Part shown: one piece after another, positions 20,513 through 26,633 of the stretch
Layout of the letters: every line of letters begins with the position of its first letter
Position numbering within the stretch: the first letter of the stretch is position 1
IMG/VR virus record: IMGVR_UViG_3300020385_000046
Span: 1 to 27,330 of that record
Direction: 5' to 3' (one strand)
Source of the DNA: a virus
DNA length: 27,330 nt
Position numbers and translations under genes: made by a program
Notes under the pieces: model-generated
What the model saw: only the letters and a program-made list of their open reading frames with translations
What the model was told of the DNA's origin: nothing
Database searches by the model: none

Positions 20513-20802
20513 TGAAATGCTGCCATCAGTGGATTGAGATTAAGTTGCATTGCAGTGTAACTGCTTGTCTTATCTATATCTACCTTAGCTCCGTGCTTGG
20601 TGGAGTTAATAGGCGCATGATAGCATCTCTTTGTTCTACTGTAGAAACCCCAGATTGACTGAGGTGGTGTGTCAGTATAAGAGAACATGCCATGGTTGAT
20701 AATCCAAATAGCAAGCATATTTTTTCTATGCTCTGTAACTTTATATGAGAAACCTTTTGGTGGTTCATGAATGAAATCAGGGGGTAGTTCTAACTGGTTC
20801 AT
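20509..20802 (-). CDS. Conserved cyanophage protein MNQLELPPDFIHEPPKGFSY
   Basis: 97 residues from ATG 20802 (ATG 20805 also possible). MNQLELPPDFIHEPPKGFSY, KVTEHRKNMLAIWIINHGMF, then QSIWGFYSRTKRCYHAPINS and LNLNPLMAAFQ. The QLxLPxDFIHEPPKGxSY start and the WGFYxxxxRxYxAPI block are characteristic of a cyanophage family. The frame extends upstream into the previous gene but the family start is here. Overlaps the neighbours on both sides. Function unknown. Confidence 0.83.
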   Translation of the reverse strand: MNQLELPPDFIHEPPKGFSYKVTEHRKNMLAIWIINHGMFSYTDTPPQSIWGFYSRTKRCYHAPINSTKHGAKVDIDKTSSYTAMQLNLNPLMAAFQ

Positions 20803-21007
20803 CATCAACAAAGATTCCTTCATAGTCTGGATACATTGTAGCAACAATATACTGTGCAAGTGTTACTGTAGGTGCCACTACATAAACCTCCACATTATAG
20901 GTGTGAAAATCATCAGGAGTATCTTGCATGGAAAGCTCTACCTCAACTCTCCATACATTTCCATTCTTGAGATGCTGTTGCCAACTAACAACTATGTCAG
21001 GTGCCAT
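20777..21007 (-). CDS. Conserved phage protein, 76 residues
   Basis: MAPDIVVSWQQHLKNGNVWR, VEVELSMQDTPDDFHTYNVE, VYVVAPTVTLAQYIVATMYP, DYEGIFVDDEPVRTTP. Alternating beta-strands plus a helix (LAQYIVATMYPDYE) and DDEP at the end, a pattern shared by cyanophage homologues. Overlaps the gene below by 26 bases; translation coupled. Function unknown. Confidence 0.83.
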   Translation of the reverse strand: MAPDIVVSWQQHLKNGNVWRVEVELSMQDTPDDFHTYNVEVYVVAPTVTLAQYIVATMYPDYEGIFVDDEPVRTTP

Positions 21008-21157
21008 TTAGATAAACTCCGCAATGTAATAGTCAACAGTGACTTCTAACTTTGCTGCTTCAATTTCACACTCGGCAATGAAATTGTCAATCATACTGTC
21101 AACTTTACAATTTTCATCCAAACCAAAAATTTCTTTTGAATCTTCGTAACTAATCAT
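21008..21157 (-). CDS. Small acidic protein, 49 residues
   Basis: MISYEDSKEIFGLDENCKVD, SMIDNFIAECEIEAAKLEVT, VDYYIAEFI. Acidic, helical. Starts in the ATGA overlap with the previous gene and ends exactly where the next ATG follows. Function unknown. Confidence 0.7.
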   Translation of the reverse strand: MISYEDSKEIFGLDENCKVDSMIDNFIAECEIEAAKLEVTVDYYIAEFI

Positions 21158-21588
21158 ACCATTAGTGCTCCACTAGGAATTTCGGTAAGTTCGGGGAGTT
21201 TATCATTGAACTCATTCATATTATAGCATATCCATCCTGCACTGGTAAAGATGTAAGAGTATTCCTCACCATTAGATAGGAACTCAATCACACTATTATC
21301 AAGGCGAGGAGGGCAACTTTCACCACGCTCAGAGTAATACTGAGGACCACATTCCTCAACTTCAACATTTTCGATCACATATTTTGCAATTTGCTTGCCA
21401 GTCCAGCGATCCTTTGTCCATGCACAAGACATATCGCCACCATCAATCAGCTCTGCTGCTTGTTCACGAGAATTGTAATGTGTGGTTAGAATGCGACCCA
21501 ACCACTCAGGATAACCGTCCCAATGATGATAAGCAGACAGAATAGAATCGTCCTGAAGTTGAATACCGATGCGTGAACGAGTTCCCAT
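21154..21588 (-). CDS. Conserved phage protein with YHHWDGYPEWLG motif
   Basis: 144 residues: MGTRSRIGIQLQDDSILSAY, HHWDGYPEWLGRILTTHYNS. The GTRSRIGI/LQDDSIxSxYxHWDGYPE start is a well-known signature of an uncharacterised family found in many phages and bacteria. The middle has DGGDMSCAWTKDR and the end has EEYSYIFTSAGWICY. The family looks beta-rich and is often near the 49- and 76-residue proteins. The region 86 bases upstream to repeat copy 13 has a GTTCC/GGAAC hairpin. Function unknown. Confidence 0.87.
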   Translation of the reverse strand: MGTRSRIGIQLQDDSILSAYHHWDGYPEWLGRILTTHYNSREQAAELIDGGDMSCAWTKDRWTGKQIAKYVIENVEVEECGPQYYSERGESCPPRLDNSVIEFLSNGEEYSYIFTSAGWICYNMNEFNDKLPELTEIPSGALMV

Positions 21589-21673
21589 AATGAAAGAAAA
21601 TGTATGAGAGGCGGTTCCACGTAAGGGAACACATTTGATTTACCTCTCTGAGTGTGTCTCGGGTCTCCCCTCC

Positions 21674-21703
21674 ACACTATGAGGACACTTTAGAGGGCCG
21701 GTT
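21674..21703 (-). repeat. Junction repeat, copy 13
   Basis: Coding strand: AACCGGCCCT, CTAAAGTGT, CCTCATAGTGT. The upstream TGA (21705-21707) is one base away; the next ATG is 85 bases downstream. Confidence 0.88.
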
Positions 21704-21704
21704 C

Positions 21705-22121
21705 TCAACCCCCATCAATTTGACATCCTAGCATTGCACCACCAACAACACCGGCAGGAATTGCCCACCAACGATCTTTACCTCTAGATCCAAAGCCTGC
21801 AAGTCCACCACCTAACAAAGCACCCACAGTTGTGCCACCTGAGCAGTCATTATTATCTACATATCTTCCAGGTTGATGATAACTTGGAGTATAGTGATTT
21901 CTCGCAGGAGTATATCCACAAGAAATTTTATTGCGTCTGTGCTTTACATATCCACCAACATATTGTCCATGCTTGTTGTAGTAACCAGGAATATATTTCT
22001 CTACATTTTCATAACAATGAGACTCCCGATAAACTCTCTGACCACGACTAACAACAGGACCAGCAGCAAAAGCTGGACTGGCAATGAAGAAGGTTGAGAG
22101 TAGAATTGCGGGGAGTTTCAT
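21705..22121 (-). CDS. Exported glycine-zipper protein
   Basis: 138 residues. Signal peptide at 1-19 (MKLPAILLSTFFIASPAFA, cut after AFA). The mature part has four cysteines, a tyrosine-rich Y(I/V)PGYYNKHGQYVGGY stretch, and a C-terminal glycine-zipper pair (VGALLGGGLAGF and IPAGVVGGAMLG), as in Rick17kDa/OmpA-like surface proteins. It likely resides in the periplasm or outer membrane of the host. The gene is followed directly by repeat copy 13 and preceded by the terminator at 22154-22180. Function unknown. Confidence 0.8.
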   Translation of the reverse strand: MKLPAILLSTFFIASPAFAAGPVVSRGQRVYRESHCYENVEKYIPGYYNKHGQYVGGYVKHRRNKISCGYTPARNHYTPSYHQPGRYVDNNDCSGGTTVGALLGGGLAGFGSRGKDRWWAIPAGVVGGAMLGCQIDGG

Positions 22122-22153
22122 GATTGATTTTTCTATGTGGCCAATTTATCATT

Positions 22154-22180
22154 AAAAAAGGGTGTCAGTCAAGCACCCTT
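22154..22180 (-). terminator. Rho-independent terminator with possible overlapping promoter
   Basis: Minus strand: AAGGGTG (22180-22174), 9-base loop, CACCCTT (22164-22158), then continuing T-run to 22154. The loop contains TTGACT (22167-22172), a possible -35; the following -10 candidate is weak (TAAATT with an 18-base spacer). Confidence 0.75.
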
Positions 22181-22184
22181 GTGA

Positions 22185-22370
22185 CTATTTCTGAAGTGGT
22201 TCATTCTTTTGCCCAGATGCTGATTCTTGTTTTCGTGCATTTTGCACCAGATACTCTGCAAATTCTTCCATTTTATCAGGGTGAATTGCCTGGATCCCTA
22301 CCTCTTCCACAGCATTTTTCATTGATTTAATGTTTTGCTCTTTAATTTTTTGCTGTTTTGGCAGTGTCAT
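22185..22370 (-). CDS. Small hypothetical protein, 61 residues
   Basis: MTLPKQQKIKEQNIKSMKNA, VEEVGIQAIHPDKMEEFAEY, LVQNARKQESASGQKNEPLQ. Helical, basic at the start. The ATG at 22370 follows AAAGGAG at the right distance; the GTG at 22376 is less likely. Last gene before the terminator. Function unknown. Confidence 0.75.
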   Translation of the reverse strand: MTLPKQQKIKEQNIKSMKNAVEEVGIQAIHPDKMEEFAEYLVQNARKQESASGQKNEPLQK

Positions 22371-22549
22371 TGGCACTCCTTTTTTTTGAATTGTTTACGG
22401 CAATCTTTAAGAACCTTGAGCTCTTCCTTGATAGTTTTGTAGGCATCTTCGGCAGATAGTTTTCTTCCCATCTCCAAAGCAATTGTCAATTCTACTCTAG
22501 TTCCGAAATGTTTAAGTGCCTCCTCAAAACAATTTAGATCTTCATACAT
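22367..22549 (-). CDS. Small helical protein, 60 residues
   Basis: MYEDLNCFEEALKHFGTRVE, LTIALEMGRKLSAEDAYKTI, KEELKVLKDCRKQFKKKECQ. The ATG at 22549 sits just past the previous stop; a TTG at 22555 would overlap it. The pattern with a basic tail and AEDAYKTIKEELK resembles small phage regulators, but no family is certain. Function unknown. Confidence 0.74.
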   Translation of the reverse strand: MYEDLNCFEEALKHFGTRVELTIALEMGRKLSAEDAYKTIKEELKVLKDCRKQFKKKECQ

Positions 22550-22551
22550 TA

Positions 22552-22770
22552 TCAATTCTCATCTTTCTTTCTTTTATAGAAACCAAAGGGAAAACTTCCT
22601 TCCATTTCTTTTTCTCGCAAAGATTGAGCAAGTTTACACACATTCTCCATCACATCAAGAGTGTCTTGAACTGATGAGCTTTCAGGCATTTTCTCTGCGA
22701 CAATCTCAAACAAAGGGAAGAACTTATCCGCTGCTGATTGTACCTCTTCAGGTGTTAATGGTCCTTTCAT
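22552..22770 (-). CDS. Small helical protein, 72 residues
   Basis: MKGPLTPEEVQSAADKFFPL, FEIVAEKMPESSSVQDTLDV, MENVCKLAQSLREKEMEGSF. Amphipathic helices and an LxxxxxxMENVCKLAQSLR segment. I recall similar cyanophage proteins. ATGA overlap with the upstream gene. Function unknown. Confidence 0.75.
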   Translation of the reverse strand: MKGPLTPEEVQSAADKFFPLFEIVAEKMPESSSVQDTLDVMENVCKLAQSLREKEMEGSFPFGFYKRKKDEN

Positions 22771-22910
22771 TTTCCTACTCCGTAATCGGGTGCTTTTGCT
22801 TCAAGTTCTCGAATAGTTTGATGTAATTCTTTTACTGCTTTACGCACTTTTTCAGTCTCTTCCCACTCAAAAGTGTCTCCAGACTTTGTTACAAATTCTC
22901 GTTTTGTCAT
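22767..22910 (-). CDS. Small hypothetical protein, 47 residues
   Basis: MTKREFVTKSGDTFEWEETE, KVRKAVKELHQTIRELEAKA, PDYGVGK. A beta hairpin-like TKSGDTFEWEET then a coiled-coil helix. Bracketed by ATGA overlaps on both ends. Function unknown. Confidence 0.72.
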   Translation of the reverse strand: MTKREFVTKSGDTFEWEETEKVRKAVKELHQTIRELEAKAPDYGVGK

Positions 22911-23035
22911 GAGTGTAGACTCTCCCAAACTTTATCAATATGCATGTTACCATGTATATATCCTGTTAAGATTATAGCAAGGGTGCATGTAAAAAGCAAG
23001 ACTAACGTCAAGATCTGTGGGACTGGTGATTTCAT
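22907..23035 (-). CDS. Small membrane protein, 42 residues
   Basis: MKSPVPQILTLVLLFTCTLA, IILTGYIHGNMHIDKVWESL, HS. Residues 8-25 form a transmembrane helix. Overlaps both neighbours by ATGA. Function unknown; too short for more. Confidence 0.7.
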   Translation of the reverse strand: MKSPVPQILTLVLLFTCTLAIILTGYIHGNMHIDKVWESLHS

Positions 23036-23259
23036 CGTTTTTGGAAACAAACAGAATTAAACCGTCCAACAATGCCACGCAATCTAAGTTTTGTGTGCGA
23101 AGAATGTACTTCTATTTCCTCTACCATGTACTTTCTCCCAACAATACACATGTAGGGCCAATCATTGTTACCCCAATTCCTTTGCTCTTTACTGCAACCA
23201 AGATATTCTACCATATCTCCTGGTTGTGGACCAAAGTAACCTTGAACTATAGTTCCCAT
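23032..23259 (-). CDS. Hypothetical protein, 75 residues, first gene of a coupled operon
   Basis: MGTIVQGYFGPQPGDMVEYL, GCSKEQRNWGNNDWPYMCIV, GRKYMVEEIEVHSSHTKLRL, RGIVGRFNSVCFQKR. The QPGDMVEYLGCS... GRKYxVEEIEVHxxHTKLRLRGIxGxFNSxxF layout looks like a small SH3/KOW-like beta-barrel family I recall from cyanophages. ATG at 23259 is chosen because the promoter at 23280-23308 predicts transcription from about 23273, which excludes a GTG at 23277. Confidence 0.78.
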   Translation of the reverse strand: MGTIVQGYFGPQPGDMVEYLGCSKEQRNWGNNDWPYMCIVGRKYMVEEIEVHSSHTKLRLRGIVGRFNSVCFQKR

Positions 23260-23279
23260 AACACAAAGTATTTCCACAT

Positions 23280-23308
23280 AGTATAAAACCCCCGACTATA
23301 TTAGTCAA
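23280..23308 (-). promoter_or_regulatory. Sigma-70 type promoter interwoven with a terminator hairpin
   Basis: Minus strand: TTGACT (23303-23308, 5 of 6), exactly 17 bases, TATACT (23280-23285, 5 of 6). The -35 lies within the hairpin 23288-23314, directly before the first gene of the coupled operon. Confidence 0.76.
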
Positions 23309-23314
23309 GGGGGT
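23285..23314 (-). terminator. Rho-independent terminator containing a promoter -35
   Basis: Minus strand: ACCCCC / GGGGGT outer stem (23309-23314 and 23288-23293), inner GACT/AGTC stem, loop AATAT, then T4. It ends the gene at 23321-23503. Confidence 0.78.
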
Positions 23315-23320
23315 CAATAC

Positions 23321-23503
23321 TTAATCAGTTAAAATCTCCTTACAAATACGTTTACATACCTGTTGAGTGTCATCACACTCTATTAAACAGTCATAGTAGT
23401 CATTTAGTTGATCTAGTTGTTCGTTTGCCTCATCTAAAGAGTTTAAAGATTTTTCGATGTGCCTCCATTCAGCTAGTTGATTAAAAGATAGCAGATTATG
23501 CAT
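23321..23503 (-). CDS. Small acidic protein, 60 residues
   Basis: MHNLLSFNQLAEWRHIEKSL, NSLDEANEQLDQLNDYYDCL, IECDDTQQVCKRICKEILTD. Helical and acidic, with four Cys. The ATG at 23503 has GGAGG six bases upstream, so this start is chosen over ones farther upstream. The transcript ends at the terminator 23285-23314. Function unknown. Confidence 0.74.
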   Translation of the reverse strand: MHNLLSFNQLAEWRHIEKSLNSLDEANEQLDQLNDYYDCLIECDDTQQVCKRICKEILTD

Positions 23504-23580
23504 TATGCCCTCCATACAATCCAAAAATAACAAGGAAGATAATATAATGAGTTTTAATTCATATTTTCTTCCTCTCTACG

Positions 23581-23589
23581 ATTATATCA
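23581..23589 (-). promoter_or_regulatory. Extended -10 promoter (TGATATAAT)
   Basis: Minus strand TGATATAAT is an extended -10 with perfect TATAAT; no good -35 is seen. The gene at 23321-23503 lies 77 bases downstream. Confidence 0.5.
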
Positions 23590-23645
23590 CTATTTATTGG
23601 GAAATGCACACATTTTACTATTTCCGCAATAAATCTAAACTACAT

Positions 23646-23810
23646 TTATTTCTGTGAATAAATTTTACTTTCTATTGCAAGAAGAGTATCATAAGGAATC
23701 CATGCAGGTTCTTCATCAGCAAACTGCACTTTTACCTCTTTGATATTCTTTTCTAAGAATTTAGAATATGTTGTTCTAGTATTTTTAACATGTGATAATG
23801 GGTTTATCAT
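23646..23810 (-). CDS. Small hypothetical protein, 54 residues
   Basis: MINPLSHVKNTRTTYSKFLE, KNIKEVKVQFADEEPAWIPY, DTLLAIESKIYSQK. A short beta segment EVKVQFADEEPAWIPYDTL resembles the small SH3-like ends of phage proteins. Starts in the ATGA overlap with the DUF4385 gene. Function unknown. Confidence 0.72.
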   Translation of the reverse strand: MINPLSHVKNTRTTYSKFLEKNIKEVKVQFADEEPAWIPYDTLLAIESKIYSQK

Positions 23811-24301
23811 TCCTGCAATCTCCATTGTTTTCTCATTTGTAGGTAGGTTTCATTATAGGCAACTAAGTCTCTTACTGCTTTGAATACTGTTGCTACTTTG
23901 GCTTTTTCGCTAGTAAGTGCATCAGACTCTTGCGGTAATACCTCGACACCTCCACGATCACCAGTGTGATAGTATGGGGGACGAGTAACATATTTTTTAC
24001 CACTTTTGTGATTTGCATAACGTCTTGCTCTTGTAAATCCCATCTCCAAAAACTTACGGCACATATCTGCACCGATAAAATCACTTACATCAAGATACTC
24101 ACAAAACATTGAATAAATCTTTCTGGAAGATTTCTGTGCAGTTTCTACATCCCGAAATCGCCAATGAGAACATATGTCGTTAGTGTAAGGGCGTACCAAT
24201 AACACTCCTTGTTCTCCCCTTCCAATGCGATAAAGTTTGCGAGTTTCTGTATCTGTGAAGTCAAGAGTTTTGTAATCAATCTCATAATCAAATTCCTTCA
24301 T
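23807..24301 (-). CDS. DUF4385 family protein
   Basis: 164 residues: MKEFDYEIDYKTLDFTDTET, RKLYRIGRGEQGVLLVRPYT, then CSHWRFRDVETAQKSSRKIY, DMCRKFLEMGFTRARRYANH, KSGKKY. I recognise the DUF4385 signature (LDFTDxETRKLYRIGRGEQGVLLVRPYT and FLEMGFTRARRYANHK). Found in many cyanophages and bacteria; function unknown. The start overlaps the end of the AbrB-like gene by 14 bases. Confidence 0.9.
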   Translation of the reverse strand: MKEFDYEIDYKTLDFTDTETRKLYRIGRGEQGVLLVRPYTNDICSHWRFRDVETAQKSSRKIYSMFCEYLDVSDFIGADMCRKFLEMGFTRARRYANHKSGKKYVTRPPYYHTGDRGGVEVLPQESDALTSEKAKVATVFKAVRDLVAYNETYLQMRKQWRLQE

Positions 24302-24440
24302 CGGGTTTAGTCAGACTCCAAGAACCATCATGATTGTCAATCCATTGTAGTACATCACCCTCTTTCCATCCAACTTTTTCTAAGAAATTTGGAGGGAATG
24401 TAAGTATTCCATCATCATCAACAGTGATTGTGGTGTTCAT
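24288..24440 (-). CDS. AbrB-like DNA-binding protein (MazE/SpoVT fold), 50 residues
   Basis: MNTTITVDDDGILTFPPNFL, EKVGWKEGDVLQWIDNHDGS, WSLTKPDEGI. The layout T(I/V)D-DGxLTFPxxFLExxGWKEGDxLxWxxxxDGSWxLxK is the swapped-hairpin AbrB pattern seen in antitoxins and transition-state regulators. It may bind DNA as a dimer and control phage or host genes. No toxin partner is visible next to it. It overlaps the DUF4385 start. Confidence 0.8.
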   Translation of the reverse strand: MNTTITVDDDGILTFPPNFLEKVGWKEGDVLQWIDNHDGSWSLTKPDEGI

Positions 24441-24451
24441 ATTTTTATGAA

Positions 24452-24652
24452 TTACTCGTACCAACGCAATGTTTTCAAATATTGAAGAACATTTTCACGA
24501 ACATTCATGAGCTCATGATAGCACTTTTGATTGTGAGCACAAGACCTCAAAGTAGGATCAGGTTCAATGACAGATTCGATGAAAATATCTAGACCTCGAT
24601 TCCATTTATCTTTTTTAGTTTCTTCACTATCGATAGTGTTCTGATCTTTCAT
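24452..24652 (-). CDS. Small acidic protein, 66 residues
   Basis: MKDQNTIDSEETKKDKWNRG, LDIFIESVIEPDPTLRSCAH, NQKCYHELMNVRENVLQYLK. A charged N-terminus is followed by a helix with C/H residues (CAHNQKCYHE). It starts 22 bases after the previous gene and precedes the AbrB-like gene by 11. Function unknown. Confidence 0.75.
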   Translation of the reverse strand: MKDQNTIDSEETKKDKWNRGLDIFIESVIEPDPTLRSCAHNQKCYHELMNVRENVLQYLKTLRWYE

Positions 24653-24674
24653 GATAGAATTGCATTCAGTCGTA

Positions 24675-24884
24675 CTATTTAATCACTTCCCAGTGATCAT
24701 CTGCACCCTCATTCATCCAGAAAAAGTAGCGGCCTGAGATAGATGAAAGAAAGACTTTTCCATCGTCTCGCTTTTCAATGCGGCAAGAATGGAGCAAGTC
24801 CATCTCATTAGCAAAACGATTCTTTGCTTTCTTAGACTTTGGTTTGACGCAGAGGAACTCGGTCTTCATTGAATTAGGTTGCAT
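24675..24884 (-). CDS. Small basic conserved cyanophage protein MKTEFLCVKPKSKKAKN
   Basis: 69 residues: MQPNSMKTEFLCVKPKSKKA, KNRFANEMDLLHSCRIEKRD, DGKVFLSSISGRYFFWMNEG. The ATG fused to repeat copy 14 is used; MKTEFLCVKP at 24869 is the start I recall in homologues and may be the real one. Basic first third, then a beta-rich FLSSISGRYFFWM. Function unknown. Confidence 0.75.
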   Translation of the reverse strand: MQPNSMKTEFLCVKPKSKKAKNRFANEMDLLHSCRIEKRDDGKVFLSSISGRYFFWMNEGADDHWEVIK

Positions 24885-24912
24885 AGTAATAGGACAGTTT
24901 AGAGGGCCGGCT
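24883..24912 (-). repeat. Junction repeat, copy 14 (start inside)
   Basis: Coding strand: AGCCGGCCCT, CTAAACTGT, CCTATTACTAT then G. It is immediately preceded by an inverted second copy of its GC box (24902-24931 palindrome). Confidence 0.9.
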
Positions 24913-24931
24913 TGATATCAAACCGGCCCTC
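24902..24931 (-). repeat. Near-perfect 30-base palindrome made from the repeat GC box
   Basis: GAGGGCCGG (24902-24910) and its inverse CCGGCCCTC (24923-24931) are joined by CTTGATATCAAA. The arms are 15 bases each, centred on GATATC (24914-24919), with one mismatch that becomes a G-U pair in minus-strand RNA. There is no U-run, so it is not a typical terminator. Confidence 0.85.
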
Positions 24932-24936
24932 ATATA

Positions 24937-26028
24937 TCAGATTTGATCCAGAGGAATCAAGCGAGTCATGGCACGAAGTTCCATGTGTTTCTCATCATCT
25001 GCAAATTGCGGAATAGCACCAATGATAGTAAAAGGACGACTCTCAGGGAGAGAAACCTGAATACCATTCAACTGACTGTTGATCAGTTTCACAGTTTGAG
25101 CATAGAACATTTCCAAGTCATTAGCAAAGTTCTTTAGTTCCTCACGCAGTTTTTCAGCAGTCTTATCGGTACTGTAAAGAACAATGTAAGTGTGATGACC
25201 ATGCGTAGTATTTGCAAGAATTTGGTCAACCCAACAACGACGAGCATTAGTTTTACCGGTAGAATAAAAAACCAATTGATTCTCATTCAAAGGATTGGGA
25301 GCGTCAGGGAGAGCAACGCCAAGAGTTTTGACCTCTTTGCAATTCTCAAGATATTCAATCCATTCAGAACGTGTTTTATCAACAATGATAGGGTCTCCGT
25401 CAGGAGTTGATTCATTCAGAATACGCTTACTAATCTTAGTAATCGTACCCGCAATATTACTGTAGAAACGCTCAATCTCTACCTCATTATAAAGCCAATC
25501 ATCAATAGATGCTTGATCACAGTTGATCAAACCTTTGCTGACCATTACACAACCACCAGTTACAATGTCGTTCATGTTTGCACGGCGAGCAACCAAGTGA
25601 TTGTTAGCAATCAAACCATTGACAATATCAGATGCTTCTTCATTAACTTCATCATCATAGGAGAAGATAGCAACAACAATATATTTCCAACCAGCAACAA
25701 GTGCTGCACGAATACGAGTGCGACCGTCTTTGATCTTTCCTTTAGTAGAAACAATCGGTGGGAAAGGATTGTAATCCCAACCATGCTCCTCATAACTATA
25801 TGCAATGTCATCAGTTGCATCATCTTTATTCTGCTCACTGCGAACTGCGGCATTGTTCAGTTCATCATCATAAAGTTTGTATCCAGAAATATCAATTTTG
25901 GTAAACTTTACAAACTTTCCATACTTTTGTTTTTTATTGATTTCTTCTTTGGACCAACGGCCTTCATATTGTTTTGCATCAAGATCCGCACAAGTAACCT
26001 TGCCGAATTCAACTTCAGATGTAGACAT
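24937..26028 (-). CDS. ParB-like nuclease-domain protein
   Basis: 363 residues from ATG 26028 (MSTSEVEFGKVTCADLDAKQ), with GGAG nine bases upstream. An ATG at 26103 within repeat copy 15 would add 25 residues and is the alternative. The ParB/Srx-like core is visible as YNPFPPIVSTKGKIKDGRTR, IRAALVAGW, with DGRTRIRAA at 101-109. The rest is helical with no recognised motif. ParB-like proteins bind DNA and use CTP, or act as regulators; no ParA partner is seen. A partition role is therefore unsupported; it could be an anti-host or regulatory protein. Confidence 0.78.
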   Translation of the reverse strand: MSTSEVEFGKVTCADLDAKQYEGRWSKEEINKKQKYGKFVKFTKIDISGYKLYDDELNNAAVRSEQNKDDATDDIAYSYEEHGWDYNPFPPIVSTKGKIKDGRTRIRAALVAGWKYIVVAIFSYDDEVNEEASDIVNGLIANNHLVARRANMNDIVTGGCVMVSKGLINCDQASIDDWLYNEVEIERFYSNIAGTITKISKRILNESTPDGDPIIVDKTRSEWIEYLENCKEVKTLGVALPDAPNPLNENQLVFYSTGKTNARRCWVDQILANTTHGHHTYIVLYSTDKTAEKLREELKNFANDLEMFYAQTVKLINSQLNGIQVSLPESRPFTIIGAIPQFADDEKHMELRAMTRLIPLDQI

Positions 26029-26092
26029 AATTGTTTGCTCCAATAGCATTTTAGTAGATAATGGGGAAGAGACTGCCAGAGGCATCTTCCTT

Positions 26093-26122
26093 ACATTACC
26101 CATACACTTTACAAGGCCGGCT
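26093..26122 (-). repeat. Junction repeat, copy 15 (stop inside)
   Basis: Coding strand: AGCCGGCCTT, GTAAAGTGT, ATGGGTAATGT then AAGG. It gives GAG-CCG-GCC-TTG-TAA, ending the upstream protein as -EPAL, and contains an ATG (26103) that may start the ParB-like gene. The most divergent of the full-length copies. Confidence 0.85.
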
Positions 26123-26600
26123 CTAATTTGTCAACCCTGTCTTCAATGAGTCTGTCTCCTAGAACACGAATCATAAGATTAAGTGATCTTTGATGAGGAC
26201 GTTGTTGCCAACCATACCATTTTTTCTTCTTTCCTGCATCATATGGGGGAACTTGTCCTACATGATAATATTGATCAGAGGTTACATCATAAATTTTATT
26301 GCAACTCGTATCTTCAAGCCACCAGTGAGGACAATCATGATAATCAATAGCACTCATCGGTTGCAACACATCTGTATCGATAAGATAATATAATGCTTGA
26401 CTTGAATGATAACAGTGTCCAAACTTTGGATTATGTTCATTCTCTTTGCGATATTTTTTCGTGAGTAGATCTGGAGAGAGATTCTCTGCAATCAATCCCA
26501 TCACCATCTCAATTTCAAAGTATTGAAAAGGTTCAAAGATAAGAGTTCGAGTCTCAAAAGGAATCTTACCGTTGTATCTACTTCTCTCTACAGATTTCAT
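26109..26600 (-). CDS. Phage protein with Cys-His-Asp pattern, ending in repeat-encoded -PAL
   Basis: 163 residues from ATG 26600 (MKSVERSRYNGKIPFETRTL); the longer reading uses TTG. C63 in KFGHCYHSSQAL, H92 in CPHWWLED and D105 in YDVTSDQY are ordered like the catalytic triad of papain/transglutaminase-like folds, and the GHCYHASxAL/HWWLE/DxTxDQY set is common in uncharacterised phage proteins. Enzymatic activity is inferred. The C-terminus EPAL and stop come from repeat copy 15. Confidence 0.8.
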   Translation of the reverse strand: MKSVERSRYNGKIPFETRTLIFEPFQYFEIEMVMGLIAENLSPDLLTKKYRKENEHNPKFGHCYHSSQALYYLIDTDVLQPMSAIDYHDCPHWWLEDTSCNKIYDVTSDQYYHVGQVPPYDAGKKKKWYGWQQRPHQRSLNLMIRVLGDRLIEDRVDKLEPAL

Positions 26601-26633
26601 AGGGGCCAGTTTTATCAACCTTCACAAAGGTAA

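Noticed and set aside
21600-21650. GTTCC/GGAAC hairpin upstream of the YHHWDGYPE gene as a terminator.
   Set aside because: The stem is only five pairs and not followed by a U-run.
25513-26046. Plus-strand frame of 177 residues opposite the ParB-like gene.
   Set aside because: Composition is rich in C, I, N and F as in antisense readings; the minus strand carries a recognisable domain.
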